8,325 bases of DNA. Source: JBASNZ01 sp049657775 (GTDB taxonomy: Bacteria; Actinomycetota; Coriobacteriia; Anaerosomatales; Anaerosomataceae). The DNA lies in assembly GCA_049657775.1 (NCBI GenBank), contig JBASNZ010000013.1:1-8325 (forward strand), written 5' to 3'. The notes below the pieces were generated by a model. The model saw only the letters and a program-made list of their open reading frames with translations, was not told the DNA's origin and did no database searches. This document shows positions 6,104-8,325 of the stretch, one piece after another. Each line of letters begins with the position of its first letter. Position 1 is the stretch's first letter. Both the position numbers and the translations under genes were made by a program.

Positions 6104-6499
6104 TTACTTGCCTTTCTCTTGCTTGGCGCGTTCCGCATGCAATCTGGCCGCGATCTTCAGCCGGGACTCGATCACGTCGACGTCCGGCTTCGGGGTCTTG
6201 ATGCCCGACTTCGACTTCTTCTGGAACGAGTGCGGCACGTACAGCTCATCACCGAAGCGGGCGGTGTAGACAACTCGATAGGTGTCCGTGTCGTAGTCCT
6301 CGACCATCTCGACTACCCCGCCACCCTTCGTGTTGAAGGGCTTGGCCTGAGCGTGCCTGCCGCCGCACTGTGCTTGGAGCAACGCGAAGCCCATCACCTT
6401 CTGAACGGGCTCCGGGAAGTCCTTGAGGTCGCGCAACGAGGACGCGATCCAGATGAGATCCTTGAGGTGGCTCGGTTCTATGCGCAGAGTATCCCACAT
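6104..6499 (-). CDS. higB: HigB / phage Gp49-like toxin (RelE superfamily)
   Basis: A 131-residue protein with the Gp49-like HigB layout: a helical N-terminal half with SLRDLKDFPEPVQ (21-33), a beta segment ending in YRVVYTA (74-80), then FGDELYVPHSFQKKS (82-96), a hallmark of this family, and a basic C-terminal helix. Such proteins are ribosome-dependent mRNA interferases held inactive by an HTH antitoxin, which here follows after one base; toxin-first order is normal for higBA. The ATG at 6499 has no clear ribosome binding site and lies within an inverted repeat, so the N-terminus is uncertain. The next in-frame ATG would remove 35 residues, including conserved sequence. Confidence 0.85.
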   Translation of the reverse strand: MWDTLRIEPSHLKDLIWIASSLRDLKDFPEPVQKVMGFALLQAQCGGRHAQAKPFNTKGGGVVEMVEDYDTDTYRVVYTARFGDELYVPHSFQKKSKSGIKTPKPDVDVIESRLKIAARLHAERAKQEKGK

Positions 6500-6507
6500 T
6501 TGGGATA
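6490..6507. promoter_or_regulatory. Inverted repeat over the toxin start codon, probable operator
   Basis: TATCCCA-CATT-TGGGATA has perfect 7-bp arms and a 4-bp centre that includes the complement of the toxin ATG. It is a natural site for autorepression by the HigA-like antitoxin, or a hairpin limiting toxin translation. A weak TTGTTT-17-GATACT promoter overlaps it on the minus strand, but its -10 lies past the ATG, so the true start or promoter is unsettled. Confidence 0.5.
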
Positions 6508-6527
6508 GCCAAACAACCCTGGCGTGG

Positions 6528-6580
6528 GCCTAACGTCTCGGCGCTTCAGCTGCGCGCCTCGCCCGACTTCCCTGCCCGAG
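6528..6580 (-). other. Interrupted attC, lower-coordinate half
   Basis: Begins with GCCTAAC (6528-6534), shares its first 23 bases with the intact attC at 5636, and continues through CCCGACTTCCCTGCCCGAG (6562-6580), which also occurs with one change in the 7943 attC. Homology to attC stops at 6580, where IS110-derived sequence begins. With 7185-7229 it reconstructs a 98-bp attC, matching its 99- and 101-bp relatives. Confidence 0.82.
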
Positions 6581-6929
6581 ACCAGGACGCATCGCCGCGC
6601 AGGCCTCGACCCGCTGCGGACGCGAGAGGATCTCGAGCTTCTCGCGCAGTGGCGCGGGCGCCGTGGAGATCATCGCCTTGAGGCTACCCATCGCCGCCGT
6701 CCGTGCCTTGACGGCCCCCGATCGCACCGTAGCTGCCGGTGCCCTCCACGCCGACGGAGACGAGATCACCGTGACTGCGGAGCCACCTCAGCAAGCGGCG
6801 GTATCCCGCCGCGCTCGCGTCGAATGGTGCCGTGCCGAGGATCCGGCCCGCGCTGTCGATGACCGCCGCGTGGTGCGTCTCGCCGTGGGTATCGACGCCG
6901 CCGATGACAACGAGCTTGCTTCCTGCCAT
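6581..6929 (-). pseudogene. IS110-family transposase, internally deleted and truncated
   Basis: From ATG 6929 the frame reads VIGGVDTHGETHHAAV, with the first catalytic Asp of the DEDD (RuvC-like) domain, then LVSVGVEGTGSYGA with the second acidic residue, ending at about 6723. There the family sequence breaks off and the frame soon stops. In another frame from about 6715 the text resumes with AVKARTAAMGSLKAM, APAPLREKL and EACAAMRPG, familiar from further along IS110 transposases, up to the attC boundary at 6581. The missing block (about 75 codons by my recollection of the family) carried the last two catalytic acidic residues. An upstream ATG at 6956 is also in frame. Confidence 0.82.
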
Positions 6930-7061
6930 GCTCGACCCGCCTTCCGCTGAAGGCACGCGCCGGGCGGGCGGGCGGACAGGACAGTGACGGGCGCCTTCGC
7001 ACAGGCTCCTATGAGGTCACGGACGCCCGTTCGGTCGCGCGCGGGGATGGAAACGGAGCCC

Positions 7062-7131
7062 GTCGGTCGGGCGACAGATCTCGACCAAGACACAGAGTCA
7101 GTCAGTCTACCGCAGGGTCAGCCCGATCGAC
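7062..7131 (-). ncRNA. Candidate bridge-RNA target-binding hairpin of the IS110 remnant
   Basis: In the transposase direction GTCGATCGGGC (7131-7121) can pair with GCCCGACCGAC (7072-7062) at 10 of 11 positions, closing a 48-nt loop. The 5' side of the loop holds TGCGGTAGACT (7114-7104), identical to the reconstructed attC target across the insertion point: TGCGGTAGA from 7193-7185 plus CT from 6580-6579. On the 3' side CGAG (7083-7080) is complementary to the CTCG at the right of the target. This is the left/right guide arrangement of IS110 bridge RNAs. Transcription and folding are not shown. Confidence 0.5.
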
Positions 7132-7184
7132 GTGAACTCGGCACCCATCGTCACAGAGAGAGGTGCTGACCGCCATCTTCACTG

Positions 7185-7229
7185 TCTACCGCACACGGGC
7201 GCGCTGTCTGCTCGACGCCCGGGCTAGGC
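7185..7229 (-). other. Interrupted attC, higher-coordinate half
   Basis: TCTACCGCACACGG resumes the attC loop sequence, which in the 7943 site reads TCTACCTCACACGG. It continues with GGCGCGCTGTCTGCTCGACG and ends in GCTAGGC (7223-7229), one base from the GTTAGGC core. Its arms pair with GGCGC and GCGCGCC of the half at 6528. The antitoxin stop of the PIN cassette lies 5 nt beyond it. Confidence 0.8.
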
Positions 7230-7233
7230 CTGA

Positions 7234-7467
7234 TCAGGCGTCTTCCCGGTCAGACTCGACATCGCGAACCTTGCCCATTGCGCGCTCGAACCTCGCACGG
7301 TCACCACGGGCGGCGCGCTCCTGCAAGTAGTCGACAGTCATGAGAGCCGACATCTTCTCCGCGAGCGCGGTGGTGATGAGCTGGTTGATGGAGACGTCCT
7401 CGGACTTCGCAAGCTCGCGAACCTTGCGGTGGAGTGACTCCGGCAGACGCAAACTGATGGTGGTCAT
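7234..7467 (-). CDS. Ribbon-helix-helix antitoxin of the PIN toxin-antitoxin pair
   Basis: A 77-residue protein whose N-terminus TTISLRLPESLHRKVRELAKSE is a ribbon-helix-helix DNA-binding strand and helix, followed by VSINQLITTAL, the second helix of the Arc/CopG/HicB-type fold. The remaining ~40 residues are charged and probably form the toxin-binding tail. Its ATG overlaps the toxin stop as ATGA, so it is translated by coupling after the toxin, the reverse of the usual vapBC order but common for this PIN subgroup. It probably represses the promoter at 7896-7925 through the inverted repeat there. Confidence 0.85.
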   Translation of the reverse strand: MTTISLRLPESLHRKVRELAKSEDVSINQLITTALAEKMSALMTVDYLQERAARGDRARFERAMGKVRDVESDREDA

Positions 7468-7889
7468 GACACTTCTCCTATCCTTCGCAACAACTCGCCG
7501 GGGCGGACCACAGAGACTCCGAATTGCTCTGTGCCGACGAAGTCCCGAACGTTGTGGGTAACGATCAACTCACACCCGGCCTCGACCGCAAGTTCCAGCA
7601 CGTGGTCATCCCGCGGATCGCGAAGCACCGGACGCCACAGGAAGTGGATCTCCTGCAGGTGCGCGACGCTACACAGGTAGTCGATGACGTCGTCGATGTC
7701 CGTGTGCGAGAGCCCGGTGGCATCGCCAAGACGCTTTGCGGCGTCTTCGTACTCGAGCACGAGCGGGACGGAGAGCGCGACATCGAAGGCGCCAGTCCCC
7801 ACGAGGCTGAGCACTCGGAAAGATGCGCCGCGTGACGAGCGCAGGGCCGAGATGATCACGCATGTGTCGATGACGACTCGCTGGACCAT
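7464..7889 (-). CDS. PIN-domain toxin (PIN_3-type, VapC-like ribonuclease)
   Basis: A 141-residue protein from ATG 7889, beginning VVIDTCVIISAL (metal-binding D8), with VPLVLEYED (E46), RDPRDDHVLELA (D91, D94, D95) and IVTHNVRDF (N113, D116). These are the acidic residues of the PIN RNase fold. Such toxins cut RNA in a Mg-dependent way until bound by the antitoxin, encoded immediately downstream with a 4-nt overlap. The frame extends to 7925, but those 12 extra codons cover the promoter and operator; 7889 also lies 6 nt after the -10 box, so the mRNA may be leaderless. Confidence 0.88.
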   Translation of the reverse strand: MVQRVVIDTCVIISALRSSRGASFRVLSLVGTGAFDVALSVPLVLEYEDAAKRLGDATGLSHTDIDDVIDYLCSVAHLQEIHFLWRPVLRDPRDDHVLELAVEAGCELIVTHNVRDFVGTEQFGVSVVRPGELLRRIGEVS

Positions 7890-7891
7890 GA

Positions 7892-7911
7892 TGGTATCAT
7901 AGGCGATACCA
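7892..7911. promoter_or_regulatory. Inverted-repeat operator of the PIN toxin-antitoxin operon
   Basis: TGGTATC-ATAGGC-GATACCA has perfect 7-bp arms and overlaps the -10 box just upstream of the toxin ATG. It is the expected place for autorepression by a toxin-antitoxin complex with a ribbon-helix-helix antitoxin. Confidence 0.7.
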
Positions 7912-7925
7912 CTGCCACGAGTCAA
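7896..7925 (-). promoter_or_regulatory. Promoter of the PIN toxin-antitoxin cassette, probably leaderless
   Basis: On the minus strand, TTGACT (7925-7920, one mismatch), an 18-bp spacer and TATGAT (7901-7896, one mismatch). Only six bases separate the -10 box from the toxin ATG, so transcription would begin at or next to the start codon. No ribosome binding site fits between them. Confidence 0.72.
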
Positions 7926-7942
7926 CGCAGATCCAGAATCTA

Positions 7943-8041
7943 AGCCAACCGCTCTTGGGCGTGAGCTGAAGCGCGCCCTGCCCGACTTCCCTACCCGAGT
8001 CTACCTCACACGGCGCTTTCTGCTCGACGTCCCGGTCAGCC
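7943..8041 (-). other. Degenerate attC (about 99 bp) ending the RM system 1 cassette
   Basis: Lies between the vsr stop (8049) and the PIN cassette promoter. GGGCGTGAGCTGAAGCGC (7957-7974) pairs with GCGCTTTCTGCTCGACGTCCC-type sequence near 8014-8033, allowing bulges. The loop CCCGACTTCCCTACCCGAG then TCTACCTCACACGG matches the split attC. The cores AGCCAAC (7943-7949) and GTCAGCC (8035-8041) pair mostly through wobbles but depart from consensus, so recombination activity is doubtful. Confidence 0.62.
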
Positions 8042-8048
8042 ACGTCCG

Positions 8049-8325
8049 CTATCCCCTCACGAACTCATCAAGCGCCCTGTGGAGCGCCTCTTCATCTCCG
8101 AGTTCGCACTCCCAGAGTATCAGCACTGACCAGCCGTCACTGTTGAGGGCTCGCACGTTCTCGTCATCCCTTAATCGGTTGCGCTGGATCTTGGGCAACC
8201 AGTAGTCCAGGTTCGACTTGGGCGTGCGCTGCCCCTCAGCGCAGTCGTGGCCGTGCCAGAAGCAGCCGTGAACGAAGATTGCTTTCTGCTTACCGACAAA
8301 TGCGACATCCGGCCTGCCAGGCAGA
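8049..8325 (-). CDS. vsr: Vsr very short patch repair endonuclease of RM system 1, C-terminal part (gene continues at 249-1 after end joining)
   Basis: Same gene as at 1-249. Bases 8325-8199 repeat codons already present at 127-1; the unique part 8198-8049 adds 49 codons (LPKIQRNRLRDDENVRAL, then GWSVLILWECELGDEE) and the TAG stop. WSVLILWECE is the Vsr C-terminal beta segment with the probable zinc-binding C114. It ends 8 nt before the attC at 7943-8041. The apparently missing N-terminus is due to the window edge. Confidence 0.92.
   Translation of the reverse strand, partial: LPGRPDVAFVGKQKAIFVHGCFWHGHDCAEGQRTPKSNLDYWLPKIQRNRLRDDENVRALNSDGWSVLILWECELGDEEALHRALDEFVRG
8199..8325. repeat. 127-bp exact terminal direct repeat (copy 2)
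   Basis: Identical to bases 1-127, with no mismatch seen; see that entry. Removing one copy leaves the 8198-bp unit. Confidence 0.95.

Larger units (their letters stand above)
6581..7184 (-). mobile_element. IS110-family insertion sequence remnant (604 bp) inside an attC
   Basis: Bounded by two halves of one attC: the lower half stops after CCCGAG (6580) and the upper half resumes with TCTACC (7185), adjacent bases in intact sister sites. It contains the start and a middle piece of an IS110-type DEDD transposase, but lacks an internal block and the C-terminal half including the serine domain. About 230 bp of noncoding sequence precede the gene, as in IS110-group elements whose bridge RNA is encoded upstream. 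Attachment-site targeting by IS110/IS1111 elements, including attC, is established. This copy cannot encode an active recombinase. Confidence 0.8.

Noticed and set aside
1..8325. Plasmid or phage genome
   Set aside because: No replication initiator, partition, mobilisation, integrase, capsid or terminase gene is visible, although the ends suggest a circle.
1..8325. CRISPR array, tRNA or rRNA genes
   Set aside because: No regularly spaced repeats, cloverleaf or rRNA-like sequence was noticed; the short repeats found are attC arms or tandem 9-mers.

Overview
Overall picture. This window is best read as a run of integron gene cassettes, all transcribed from the minus strand, from a fairly GC-rich bacterium, probably an uncultured member of an integron-bearing lineage; I cannot name the host. 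The evidence is (1) ten or so compact genes on one strand, (2) gene units separated by attC-like recombination sites (core sequences of the GTTRRRY / RYYYAAC type with paired inner arms), several of which contain the stop codon of the preceding gene, and (3) typical cassette cargo: toxin-antitoxin pairs, restriction-modification (RM) systems and a small HNH protein. No integrase (intI), attI-like region or replication gene was seen.

Topology. Bases 1-127 are repeated exactly at 8199-8325. Joining the ends (unit length 8198 bp) restores an uninterrupted 132-codon vsr gene across the junction, so the sequence is circular, tandemly repeated, or an assembly cycle. The closed loop holds five cassettes and nothing else.

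Layout in the direction of transcription, from high to low coordinates. (A) 7925-7185: PIN-domain toxin and ribbon-helix-helix antitoxin, toxin first, with its own promoter/operator; the attC that follows is split by a 604-bp IS110-family remnant (6581-7184). (B) 6534-5636: HigB-like toxin and XRE antitoxin plus attC. (C) 5635-4798: HNH nuclease-like gene plus a weaker attC. (D) 4797-2218: RM system 2, a C5-cytosine methyltransferase, an unclassified PD-(D/E)xK-type endonuclease and a Vsr repair endonuclease, ending in a 61-bp attC. (E) 2217 through 1/8198 to 7943: RM system 1, a C5 methyltransferase, an NgoMIV-family (predicted GCCGGC) endonuclease and a second Vsr, followed by a degenerate attC.

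How the genes fit together. Both RM cassettes have the same order, methyltransferase - endonuclease - Vsr, so each carries modification, restriction and repair of the T:G mismatches left when 5-methylcytosine deaminates. With two toxin-antitoxin pairs, the array is dominated by self-stabilising or defensive cargo. The most unusual structure is the IS110 remnant in attC: upstream of its broken transposase gene is a potential hairpin whose loop carries an 11-nt match to the attC target spanning the insertion point, as expected of the target guide of a bridge RNA.
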